This document shows, piece by piece, positions 1-8,433 of a stretch of 53,785 nucleotides of DNA (positions within the stretch are counted from its first letter, which is position 1; each line of letters opens with the position of its first letter). Below the pieces are notes generated by a model. It had not been told where the DNA came from. It made no database searches and saw only the letters and a list, made by a program, of their open reading frames with translations. Position numbers and translations under genes: made by a program. The DNA comes from Spirochaetota bacterium (lineage in GTDB: Bacteria > Spirochaetota > Spirochaetia > Treponematales > Rectinemataceae), in the NCBI GenBank assembly GCA_026398595.1, contig JAPLSO010000050.1, forward strand, positions 1-53,785, read 5' to 3'.

Positions 1-842
1 TCTCCGCTCCGCGGAGATAGGATTCCGCGAGCGCATCAGCCGCCTTTTCCTTGTCGTTTCCGGCAGCTTCCTTGAGGTCGTCCAGAATTTCCTGTCCATC
101 TTTCCGCACATGGCCCAAGACAATATGAGACAACTCATGGGCTACCGTGAACCAGAAATTATCGCAGCGATTGTAGCGACCGGTGTAGATGATGAAGGGA
201 TTCGCATCGATGAAGATGGCGGCTCCGTCCAGGTAGGTTTTCTGCAGATGGCTCAAAACGAAGAAACCAATGCCTGCTGCCTCCACTTCACGGATGAAAA
301 CCGCAACCCCATCCTCGAGGCAGGAAATCTTCGCTATTTCGGCGCCAAGTTTCTTGATGGCGGATTTATCGTAGGTAAGCAACTGCCTTGCACGGGCGAT
401 TTCCTTCGCCTTTTGCGTCCAAACCAGGGCATAATACTTTTCATAGAATTCATACGAACTCGAACGCCTGAAACAGGGTTCCTTGATCTTGCCCAGGAAG
501 GAGAAATCCGGCTCGGAGACGTTCCAGAACGACTTGGCCTTTTCGATAAGTTCGGAAGCTGTTTTGTATGAACCAATCCACCCTTTTTTAACCATCTCCC
601 TGACAGGCATGTACTTCATCACCGAGGCATAGCGTTCAGCCTCCAGTTCGCGCTCGGTATCTTCGTGCAGGCGAAGGCGGTACGCAGTGTCCAAATTGAG
701 CCAAATTTCGGCCGATGTCGCAAAAGCTTTCCCAAGAAGCTTGGCCGTATCCACGCTGCGACCAGCCAAGCGCCTCCAACTCATCTTTTATCGTTTCGCC
801 GGGGCCGATATTGATAAACGGTCTCAGTTCGCCCATATTCAC
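1..842 (-). pseudogene. higA: HigA-type antitoxin with ImmA/IrrE peptidase domain, HTH deleted and frameshifted, cut by window edge
   Basis: The gene starts at a GTG at 842 that overlaps the stop of the toxin gene (GTGA), so the two are translationally coupled. The first 30 residues (ending LGWSQR) are the canonical start of the HigA XRE helix-turn-helix. From about position 751 the match continues in another frame with DTAKLLGKAFATSAEIWLN, the segment that normally follows the helix-turn-helix. Roughly 30 residues, including the recognition helix, are therefore missing and the frame is broken. The second frame stays open to the left edge and holds the zinc motif HELSH followed by VLGHV, typical of the ImmA/IrrE-like peptidase domain fused to HigA-type antidotes. 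As read, the product is a 68-residue fragment. The C-terminus lies outside the window. The break could be real decay or an assembly error. Confidence 0.8.
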
Positions 843-1153
843 CTTCCTCCGTAGTGGCTGGAGAGTTCTACGATACCGATAAGCCCGACTGTCTTCTCCT
901 GGTTTTCCCAGTCAATTTCCATCTCAATTCGGTATTTTATCGTCACTCTTGCGGAATACCTGTTCGGATAGCCCTGAAGACGCTCGAAATTGAGCGAGGA
1001 CAGCCGCCAAAGATCATGGATGTCCGGGGCCGCCTCCAATCTCCCCACGACAGCCACGAACTTCCTCACGACAGCTTCATCCAGCGGGTACTTCTTCGAG
1101 TGCCCGGTTGTATAGAGCTTTTCGAGCTGAGCATTCCTGAACTCAACCTTCAC
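839..1153 (-). CDS. higB: HigB/RelE-family toxin (type II toxin-antitoxin)
   Basis: This 104-residue protein has the size and layout of HigB-type ribosome-dependent mRNA interferases. It has an N-terminal basic helix, a central LWRLSSLNFERLQGYPNRYSARV core, and a C-terminal strand ending in ELSSHYGGR. Toxin-before-antitoxin order is the higBA hallmark, and the next gene is a HigA-type antitoxin overlapping by 4 bases. The start is a GTG at 1153 with GAGG about 8 bases upstream. The toxin reads intact although the antitoxin does not. That is either lethal unless neutralised elsewhere, or points to a sequence error in the antitoxin. Expected role from the family: cleavage of translated mRNA under stress or after phage infection. 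Confidence 0.85.
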   Translation of the reverse strand: MKVEFRNAQLEKLYTTGHSKKYPLDEAVVRKFVAVVGRLEAAPDIHDLWRLSSLNFERLQGYPNRYSARVTIKYRIEMEIDWENQEKTVGLIGIVELSSHYGGR

Positions 1154-1167
1154 GTATTACCTCATGA

Positions 1168-1201
1168 GTTATAGTGTATAACCATATCAGCAGGTAGTCA
1201 A
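1168..1201 (-). promoter_or_regulatory. higBA promoter with palindromic operator over the -10
   Basis: On the minus strand there is a -35 TTGACT (1201-1196), a 17-base spacer and a -10 TACACT (1178-1173). A perfect 6-3-6 inverted repeat, GTTATACACTATAAC (1182-1168), covers the -10. It ends 14 bases before the higB start. This is the expected site for autorepression by a HigA dimer. Since the antitoxin here lacks its helix-turn-helix, the promoter might be derepressed. Confidence 0.7.
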
Positions 1202-1209
1202 GAATGAGA

Positions 1210-1228
1210 AAACAGGTTTCACCTGCTT
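1210..1228 (-). terminator. Weak intrinsic terminator after the methyltransferase gene
   Basis: On the minus strand, AAGCAGGT-GAA-ACCTGTTT forms an 8-base-pair stem (one G-U) with a triloop, followed by a T-rich stretch. It lies 35 bases past the methyltransferase stop and just before the higBA promoter, so it would separate the two units. The stem is short and the T tract is broken by C. Confidence 0.4.
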
Positions 1229-1263
1229 GGCAAAATCCATTGGCATTGTTCCGTCCAACGGCT

Positions 1264-4200
1264 TCACTCTTCGCCTTCTTCCGTTTCATCATCCGCGGGG
1301 GGCGGAAGATCGTCCTGTCCGGCAGCCTGCCGGGCATTCAGATCGAGGAGGCGCGCGAGAAGTGCGTCGCGGACCTCATCGGACCATCGGTAGCGCCATG
1401 GCTTCTTGCGCTTGCGGCCGGATTCCTCTTCTTCGTCTTCTTCGTAGTCGAGGTAGAAGTCGCAGGTAGTATCGAGATCGTCATAGCCGTAGGCCGCAAG
1501 GACGGCGCCATCCATCGCTGCGTGGAGCTCCCGCAGGCGGACAATATCGGCGTCCGTCTCATCGGGATCGTGGAAGCGGTTATAGGTCTTGGTGAGCCCT
1601 TCGTTGTTGCGGATCATCAAGTCGGCGCGGAAATCATAATATGCTTTACCTGCTGCCTCCAAAGCAGAGTTCTGTTTCCAAGCCTGCGGGAAGGGGAAAG
1701 TCTCGAAGCAGTCGGTTGGAGTGTATTGCAGCCTGTCTTCCAGCGTTGTTGAAAAAAAACGCGCCCATATTTCATGTATTCTGGAATGGAGAATACAGAA
1801 CATATCATATTCACCATCTGGGAAAATGATTGTCTTCTCATTCATAACAATATCAGCAGGAATAAATGTAAAGGCTCCAGATTTTGTTATTCGAGAAATA
1901 ACCATGACCATTTTTTTATTTACTAACTTAGAAACTAGAGTTGGCCGCGCATTCCAATATTTCCAATATTCGTTGACCATTCTAGGATATTTTTCTGAAT
2001 CATTTTTTAATCGCTCTGGCTTAACTTTTGTCTCGATGATCTCCCAAATTTCTGGCCACTTTTGGGCTTGTTCTTTAGTCATTTCACCATAGTCAATAAC
2101 AAAGCGATGAAAAGCATGGTCAGGCTTCTCACTAATGTCTTTCCCCCCAATATAGGGTTTAATAATATTACCTTCAATTTCTGGGTATTTAGCAATAAGC
2201 AGGTCCTTTAGGGCTAACGAATTGGCAATCCCCTTTTTATCAGTATCATCAAAAGTAAAACCCATTCCTAAAATTATGACACCCTGAAAGCTTAAATTGA
2301 GGTTCGAAGCTAACCGCTTGGGATCATCATTATTACCTTGATGAAAAAGATATGCTGTAATTTTTTCAACAGGTTTTAAATCCAATACTATAGGAATCGA
2401 TGGTCTTTCTTGTTTTATTATATGAACAATACTTACTGTAACTGCAGATTCTCCTGGCCATTTGAGTCTCTTGATCGCAGAATATATAGATCCTCCGTGA
2501 ATGCAGATGTAGCATAGACCAGATCCTCTGGTATCGCCTTGAGCAATAGTATTAGTAGCGATAAGGCCGAAAGTGCCTTTCTGCCGAAGCAGATCGAAAG
2601 CCCGGCGAAAGAAATGGCTCACGAGATCGGCGTTTTTCCTGCTCTCCGTGTATTGCTGTATTATCCACGTGTTGTAGAGAGCGCCCTGAATCTGGCTTAA
2701 TCGCTTGCCGCCCATGAACGGCGGATTTCCCACGAACACATCGAATCCAGGATTCTCGCCTTCGAAGACCTCCGGAAACTCGATTCCCCAATGGAAGGGT
2801 ATAATGGGCTTGTCGGCCTGCCGCATGGCAGCGATTCTCAGTTCGACTTCAGCCCGTTTTACTGGGTAGCTGGTCGCCCACTGGAACGCGACGAGGTTCT
2901 CCTCCCGGCGCCTTAGCCTGGCAGGTTCTTTTTCGGCGCTGAACCATGCCTCTAGGGTCAGATCGCCCGCGAGGCGTACAAAAGCCAGGGCTTCTTCCGC
3001 CAATTTCAGTTGGGTTGCCTTGGTTTCGGGGCTCAAGGTTTCGTCGCTGTCCAGAATCCTTTTACGGATGGTTTCGGCCTCGAGCATCTTGTCTTCGATG
3101 GGTCTCTGGCCAAGCTCGGGAGGAGCATCTGTATCCCAGTGGAAGGCGACGATCTGCTTGCGCAATAGACCTACCAGGCTGTCGCCATGCCTGAGGTTGT
3201 GATCGAGGAAGGTAAAGGGATGATCCTTGGCCAGCGTGGTGAGCCAGAGCGATAGCTTGGCCAGGTCCACCGCCATGGGGTTTCGGTCCACTCCATAGAG
3301 ACATCGCTGGGCTACTACGCGCTTGGCATAGAGAAGTTCGTCCTCGTCCGCCGGGATGTTGGGCAGGCAGCCATGGTAATGCCAGGCGTCCACCAGGCGC
3401 TCGGCCAGCTGGCGGCAGGCTTCCACGAGAAAGGCGCCGCTTCCCATGGCAGGGTCACAGATCTTCAGGGCCTTGATCGCCTCCGGGGAAGGATGATCTC
3501 CGAGCTGTTTCCATATAGGCTCGAGGGCCTTGCGTACTATAGGTTCTGTCAGGCTGCGCGGCGTGTAGTGGGAACCGGATCGGCGTCGTTCGTCGGTGGG
3601 TTCCAATACCCAGCCGCCCGCCGGCACGGGATGGGGCGTCGCCCGTATCTCCTGCAACCCCGACAAGGCCGAGAGCATATCGTCCACTGTCCCGGCAGCC
3701 TTCACCGCCTCGGCTGCCTTGCCGGTCAGGTCGCGATCGGTCGTCTCCTTGAAGCTCTTGATCCGCTCCTGTGGTTTCTTGGCCAGGAGCGCCGAAATAT
3801 CCACTATTGGCGGTGCACCATGGGATTTCTTTGGCTTTATGGCTATCGAGAGACCCGAAACCACCTTGAAGCGGAAGCCCATGACGGCTTCGTACACGCT
3901 TCCGATCTGTTCGACATCGAGGCTCCGGTATGAAAGCTTCTCGCCATTTAGAAGAAAGAGGCTGTCCAGCACACGGATAATCGTGCCGTCCGATACCGCG
4001 GGAATCGTGTCGCCGCCCTCCAGAAAGGGGAAGCGTTCGGGATTGAAAAGGTGGCCATAGCGCGGAGGAAGGGCTAAAGCAGGATGCCCGCAGCCTTCAT
4101 AGATTGCTCGGAACAATGCTAGAAGCCTTGCCCAGGCGCCGTAGCGCTGGTCCATCGTGTCGGGGAAGCGCTGGATATCATCCCTGAGTTTCTTCCACAA

Positions 4201-5130
4201 TCCGTGGACCGAATACGCCCGCTCGTACACATCGGTTCCAGGCATAAGGCCGCGGTCTTCGGCGTACAGGATGAAGACAAGACGCATGAGGACGGTGAGA
4301 AGTCCTCTATAGACGAGTTGTCCTTCTGTCCGGACGGTCTCACCCAGCAAAGCACCGTGTACTATCTCATCGGCTCCGGCGAAACCGCGCAGAAGTTCGT
4401 AGAGAGCGCCGAGAACCTGACGTGCCAGCTCCGTGCTCACGGCAGCCTGGGCTTTCCTGCTCTGTTCGAGGAGGGCGCCAAGACGGTGATCTGGAGAGTC
4501 GCCCCAAAGACGCTTCACTCCAAGGAGAAGCTTCAATGCGCCTACCATGGACCTTCCCCAAACCTGAGCCATGGGAGCTATAGGAAAAGTTAGGATCCCG
4601 ACATTCTCGCCCCGCGGGGCATAGACCAGCTTGATCTCCTTCAAGTTGCTGATGAGGCCGATTGGAACATCGACCTCACGCAGCAACCGTTCTAGCTTTC
4701 GCACGGGAGAAGCGGGCCAATGTCTGTCGAATGCATCGATCTTGTTCAAATCCGCAGTCGAGTCGAATATCATGCCGAGTATCTGCGGCTTGGCCTTATC
4801 GGGTTCGCCTTTTTCCAGAATAACAAAGGATGGCTTTATCTCCTCGCCGTACTCCGGAAGAAAAAGCGTGAAGCGATCGGGTACTGACTCCCCCGTCAGG
4901 ATGTACTTGTCGGGCCAATCCAGGAAGTCGCGAGCGAATTCTGGCCAGGAGAGGATGCGCTCCGGCTCCTCGGCATCATTGAGCAGGGCGATGTATTCCT
5001 GTTGAAGTGCAGCCAGCTCGCCGGGCAGAGCGAGCTGGGCTGTTTCGAGGGTTAACGGGGAGATTACCAGACCTTCAGGCTGAAGTGGATTGAGCCAGGC
5101 GCGATGCTGATCGGCAATCGTAATGGCCAT
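1264..5130 (-). CDS. drmMI: DISARM-type class 1 adenine-N6 DNA methyltransferase (DrmMI-like)
   Basis: This 1288-residue protein would methylate adenine in host DNA, and in DISARM it marks self. A long N-terminal region (about 1-500) precedes the methyltransferase core. Motif I DPAMGSGAF lies near residue 559, preceded by the GSHYTPR motif of Eco57I/PglX-type enzymes, and catalytic motif IV NPPF lies near 803. Residues of about 880-1130 form the likely target-recognition region and are encoded by strikingly AT-rich DNA (about 1740-2480) compared with the GC-rich flanks. The start ATG at 5130 has TAGGAGA upstream and lies 10 bases after the stop of the helicase gene, so the two form an operon. 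The C-terminus is acidic. An orphan type IIG or BREX PglX assignment is possible, but the DrmD-like neighbour favours DrmMI. Confidence 0.8.
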   Translation of the reverse strand: MAITIADQHRAWLNPLQPEGLVISPLTLETAQLALPGELAALQQEYIALLNDAEEPERILSWPEFARDFLDWPDKYILTGESVPDRFTLFLPEYGEEIKPSFVILEKGEPDKAKPQILGMIFDSTADLNKIDAFDRHWPASPVRKLERLLREVDVPIGLISNLKEIKLVYAPRGENVGILTFPIAPMAQVWGRSMVGALKLLLGVKRLWGDSPDHRLGALLEQSRKAQAAVSTELARQVLGALYELLRGFAGADEIVHGALLGETVRTEGQLVYRGLLTVLMRLVFILYAEDRGLMPGTDVYERAYSVHGLWKKLRDDIQRFPDTMDQRYGAWARLLALFRAIYEGCGHPALALPPRYGHLFNPERFPFLEGGDTIPAVSDGTIIRVLDSLFLLNGEKLSYRSLDVEQIGSVYEAVMGFRFKVVSGLSIAIKPKKSHGAPPIVDISALLAKKPQERIKSFKETTDRDLTGKAAEAVKAAGTVDDMLSALSGLQEIRATPHPVPAGGWVLEPTDERRRSGSHYTPRSLTEPIVRKALEPIWKQLGDHPSPEAIKALKICDPAMGSGAFLVEACRQLAERLVDAWHYHGCLPNIPADEDELLYAKRVVAQRCLYGVDRNPMAVDLAKLSLWLTTLAKDHPFTFLDHNLRHGDSLVGLLRKQIVAFHWDTDAPPELGQRPIEDKMLEAETIRKRILDSDETLSPETKATQLKLAEEALAFVRLAGDLTLEAWFSAEKEPARLRRREENLVAFQWATSYPVKRAEVELRIAAMRQADKPIIPFHWGIEFPEVFEGENPGFDVFVGNPPFMGGKRLSQIQGALYNTWIIQQYTESRKNADLVSHFFRRAFDLLRQKGTFGLIATNTIAQGDTRGSGLCYICIHGGSIYSAIKRLKWPGESAVTVSIVHIIKQERPSIPIVLDLKPVEKITAYLFHQGNNDDPKRLASNLNLSFQGVIILGMGFTFDDTDKKGIANSLALKDLLIAKYPEIEGNIIKPYIGGKDISEKPDHAFHRFVIDYGEMTKEQAQKWPEIWEIIETKVKPERLKNDSEKYPRMVNEYWKYWNARPTLVSKLVNKKMVMVISRITKSGAFTFIPADIVMNEKTIIFPDGEYDMFCILHSRIHEIWARFFSTTLEDRLQYTPTDCFETFPFPQAWKQNSALEAAGKAYYDFRADLMIRNNEGLTKTYNRFHDPDETDADIVRLRELHAAMDGAVLAAYGYDDLDTTCDFYLDYEEDEEEESGRKRKKPWRYRWSDEVRDALLARLLDLNARQAAGQDDLPPPADDETEEGEE

Positions 5131-5140
5131 CGGCTTTCTC

Positions 5141-8100
5141 CTAGCCCTTCGCCGACATAAGGTATGCTATCCCCACCGGCTCTACGCGGAAGGACGCAGT
5201 CGTGTAGAAAGCCCTGATGCGTTCGGGTTCGGAGATGAGCTTGGCTTCGGCGTCGACAAGCCATTTGTCCCAATATTTCCTGTCGCTTCTATATTGCCGC
5301 AGGGCTTCTTCGTCGAAGAGCTGAAGCTGCTGATAGCTGTCATCTCTTTCGAGTTTCGTTTTCTCCACCCTTTTCCGCTGCTCTTCGAGAAGGCTTTTCA
5401 AGGATTCGGCTTCCTTTTCTCCTCTCGTCCGAAGCATGGACTTCGCTTTTTCAAGGGATTCCATCGATTTTCTCTCGAGAAACGGAATGAGTTCCGAGAT
5501 GTCAGCCTCCATCGTTCCAAGACATTGATCTCTTTGCGATGGACTCGCTTCGGACGTCCTACCGGAAGCCAATGCTTCCTCAAGTTGGAAAAGCGCTTTG
5601 TCTTCGCTGTCCGAAGCATAGGGCTTAAGGCTCTCACCGGCTCGCCTTGCCGGTTCGATCCATCGGGCGGTAACGGCCACGAGCTCCTCATGGAGCCGCA
5701 CCGCACCTTTGCCATACACTGAAAGCCTTCCCATGAGTACTATGCGCGGAACCGAGTCCTGCGATTGAACCAGACATGCCCGGGATAGATCGTGGTGAAG
5801 AAATCCTTGGGAAAGGAATCGGCCCAAAAGGCGCTTTACGAGCTTGTGTTCCAGGTGAAGCTGGATGACGTTCTCGTCCAGTTGGTCCGTCGCCTTGAAT
5901 ACGACAGGCAGGAGTTCGGCGGACCTTTCACTTGGGGACCAGTCCCCGTTGATCGGTTTGTGCCTGAGTGCATCGAGCGTGGCCGCCCACGATGGATCGG
6001 CACCTCGTCGGCGCGAGAGATCCGGAAAAATATATTTTGTCGTCGTGCCATCGACATCCACAGGTTCCATACCTGTCATTCCCATTATTTCCAGGGAACA
6101 ATCCAGACTGTCGCGCAAGTGCCGATCATCCAAGCCAATCCACTTCCTGGCCGCTTCCAGGCGGTTCGACAGGCCTTGTATCGAAACTTCGAGCTTGTCC
6201 CGCCTCAGCCGGACTGCCTCCAGTTCCTCGTCTACTGTCTTCTTCTCATCCGCGTCCACGTCAGCTTTGTCTATCTTCTCCGCGATAGCGTCTACTTCAT
6301 CTCGCCTTATACCGTGTTTCAGCGTATCCTCAAGCCTCGATTCGAGGATTTGCGAGAGGCTGCCGAGTTCCTTGTGTATTTTTTCTGATTTTCTGACAAG
6401 GACTTGAAGCACCCTGTCCTCGGGGCGTTGGGTGTAGACGAAGTAGTGGCAATAGACGACGGGATTCGGCTGAAGTTTCCTGTCGATTCTACCGTTTCTC
6501 TGGTCGATCCGTCCCGGATTCCAGGGGACATCGAAGTGGAAGAGATTCCAGCACTTCCTCTGTAGATTGAGGCCTTCGCGCGCCGCATCGGTCGCCACCA
6601 GGATTCTCAAGGGTGAGGTGCGCGGATCGGAATTAAAATCCTGTTTGATGCGTTCGCGTTCGTACTGATTGGTGATCCCGGAGTAGAATTCGATCCGCTT
6701 GACGCCGTCGTTGCTCCGATATCGGTTGTTGAGACAATCCATAAGATATCGGCGTGTATCTTCGTATTCCGTGAAGATGATGATTCGAAGATCGTTCCAA
6801 GCGCCTTCAGGCCGCTGGTTTTTATCGATCCAGGCATAAAGCCACTCTACGCGGGCATCCGGTTTTCCCCGATTGTCCCGCGCGATAGTTTCCATGCAGT
6901 TCAGCAGGTCGCGTTCCCTCGTATCGACGTCTTCGCCGGCAATGGCCGTGGCGAGGGATGCCGATTCGATGGCTTTCTCTTCCAGCCCGGATTTCTCTTC
7001 ATCTGGAAGTTCCGCCCGATCATCTTCCGCGTCGAAGTTACCCTGCAGGGCTCTATGGTCGAATCGCAGGTCTCTTGGTGTAATGACCTCTTTCGCCCAC
7101 AGGCGTTCCATTGTCCGCCTGTGTACTGAGAGTGTCCTGGAAAATGCTGCTACAGATGAGAAAAGTCTTTGCTGAAGCCCCGAAAACAGTAAACCGAACT
7201 CGGTTTGCTGGCGCCGGGATGCCACTTCGAGTTTTTTCATGCGGAGGCTTCGGTACTCATCGAGCATCCGTCCTAGGACAAGTTCGGGTTGTGTATCTGG
7301 AAGGCCGCCCAAGTCGATTTGTGGCGTTTCCCGCTTCGGGAAGCCTCGCCCCTGCACTTCCCTGATGTCGTCTTTGAGTCGGCGTATAATCGCTTCCTCG
7401 ACATGCTTTTTAATGACGGGGACTCCTCGAGTGAATCGTATGGGATCAAGTATCTCGAGAAGTGCACTGAAGCTGTTGGAATGACCGTTGTGCGGTGTTG
7501 CCGAAAGGAAAAGCCTGTGCTCGAAGCGCGGAGCCAGATCACGGATTGCGCGCGTGAACTTGGAATCTATAGCATATCGAATACCGGAAGAAGGAGCCGC
7601 GTGGTGCGCTTCGTCAAGGATAAAAAGAGAATCAACACGTATCGCCCCCAGCCAGTCGCGTAGCGGTGACATGTAGGTCTCATCTATAAGGAGGTTGTGG
7701 GAAACCAAGAATCTTGGAAATGTAGTCCAAGGATTGACTGCATAGCCGCGTTCCTGTCGGATTTTTTCCAAATATGTTCGGTCTAGGATTTCGAAGCGCA
7801 GGCCAAAACGAAGATCCATCTCCTCTTGCCACTGGATAAGCATATTGGGCGGAGCCGCAACCACAATTTCCTTCACCCGGCGCCGAAGGAGCATTTCGGA
7901 AACAATGAGTCCCGCTTCTATCGTTTTTCCGAGTCCGACATCGTCGGCAATGAATAGGTTGACCCGAGGCATCTGAAGCGCTTTCTCCAAAGGTTCCAGC
8001 TGATAGGGATCCATAGTGATGCCCGCCCGGAAGGGGGCCTGGAATAGTTTGGGGTCTGTGGCGGTGACGCAGTTCCATCGCAAGGTATGGATAAAAGCGC

Positions 8101-8353
8101 TGAAATGGCGGGGATCGTCGAAACCTTTCTTGCCCAGATCCTTCCACGCTTCGTCGTCGATGATCTCGGGATTCAACTCAACATTCCAGAGCACAGACAG
8201 GGTATCGCCTTCGGCATCGTCATCGTAGCAGGCCAATTGCACGATCGGATTGGACTCGTGACCTTCTGAAACGATTACATTTTCAACGAGCCATGTGCGT
8301 TGGCGAAGACGAACTTTGTCTCCTAGAAGTGGGATTCTATTGATTGTTTTCAT
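5141..8353 (-). CDS. drmD: DISARM-type SNF2-like helicase (DrmD-like)
   Basis: This is a 1070-residue SNF2/helicase-superfamily-2 ATPase. Walker A (DDVGLGKT) is at about 137-144, the DEAH box (LDEAHH) at about 246-251, motif III LSATPHNGH follows, and motif VI QRNGRIDRK is near residue 610. The helicase core is followed by a charged coiled-coil region and a C-terminal part with LLGRFLSQGFLHHDLSRAC, a stretch I associate with DrmD. In class 1 DISARM, DrmD works with the DrmMI methyltransferase encoded immediately downstream here. The core genes drmA, drmB and drmC are absent between this pair and the left edge, and upstream lies sugar metabolism. Either the system is reduced, or the rest lies beyond position 1 past the higBA module. 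The start ATG has no clear Shine-Dalgarno sequence. Confidence 0.8.
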   Translation of the reverse strand: MKTINRIPLLGDKVRLRQRTWLVENVIVSEGHESNPIVQLACYDDDAEGDTLSVLWNVELNPEIIDDEAWKDLGKKGFDDPRHFSAFIHTLRWNCVTATDPKLFQAPFRAGITMDPYQLEPLEKALQMPRVNLFIADDVGLGKTIEAGLIVSEMLLRRRVKEIVVAAPPNMLIQWQEEMDLRFGLRFEILDRTYLEKIRQERGYAVNPWTTFPRFLVSHNLLIDETYMSPLRDWLGAIRVDSLFILDEAHHAAPSSGIRYAIDSKFTRAIRDLAPRFEHRLFLSATPHNGHSNSFSALLEILDPIRFTRGVPVIKKHVEEAIIRRLKDDIREVQGRGFPKRETPQIDLGGLPDTQPELVLGRMLDEYRSLRMKKLEVASRRQQTEFGLLFSGLQQRLFSSVAAFSRTLSVHRRTMERLWAKEVITPRDLRFDHRALQGNFDAEDDRAELPDEEKSGLEEKAIESASLATAIAGEDVDTRERDLLNCMETIARDNRGKPDARVEWLYAWIDKNQRPEGAWNDLRIIIFTEYEDTRRYLMDCLNNRYRSNDGVKRIEFYSGITNQYERERIKQDFNSDPRTSPLRILVATDAAREGLNLQRKCWNLFHFDVPWNPGRIDQRNGRIDRKLQPNPVVYCHYFVYTQRPEDRVLQVLVRKSEKIHKELGSLSQILESRLEDTLKHGIRRDEVDAIAEKIDKADVDADEKKTVDEELEAVRLRRDKLEVSIQGLSNRLEAARKWIGLDDRHLRDSLDCSLEIMGMTGMEPVDVDGTTTKYIFPDLSRRRGADPSWAATLDALRHKPINGDWSPSERSAELLPVVFKATDQLDENVIQLHLEHKLVKRLLGRFLSQGFLHHDLSRACLVQSQDSVPRIVLMGRLSVYGKGAVRLHEELVAVTARWIEPARRAGESLKPYASDSEDKALFQLEEALASGRTSEASPSQRDQCLGTMEADISELIPFLERKSMESLEKAKSMLRTRGEKEAESLKSLLEEQRKRVEKTKLERDDSYQQLQLFDEEALRQYRSDRKYWDKWLVDAEAKLISEPERIRAFYTTASFRVEPVGIAYLMSAKG

Positions 8354-8371
8354 TTCTTATTTTCTCTGTTC

Positions 8372-8399
8372 ATTCTACAGTCGAGTCTAGAGGTGTCAA
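8372..8399 (-). promoter_or_regulatory. Sigma-70-type promoter of the drmD-drmMI operon
   Basis: The minus strand shows a perfect -35 TTGACA (8399-8394), a 16-base spacer and a -10 TAGAAT (8377-8372), 18 bases before the drmD ATG. The predicted leader is about 10-12 bases and lacks an obvious Shine-Dalgarno sequence. Confidence 0.65.
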
Positions 8400-8433
8400 G
8401 GCAAATCTGGTCCGAAGGTGAAACTACGTCAGC

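Noticed and set aside
110..571. Plus-strand frame of 153 residues at the left edge
   Set aside because: It lies opposite the HigA peptidase frame, which has a recognisable HELSH motif; the plus-strand product resembles nothing and has no ribosome-binding site.
1264..5130. BREX PglX as the identity of the methyltransferase
   Set aside because: PglX and this protein are similar in core motifs, but no other BREX gene is present and the operon partner is DrmD-like.
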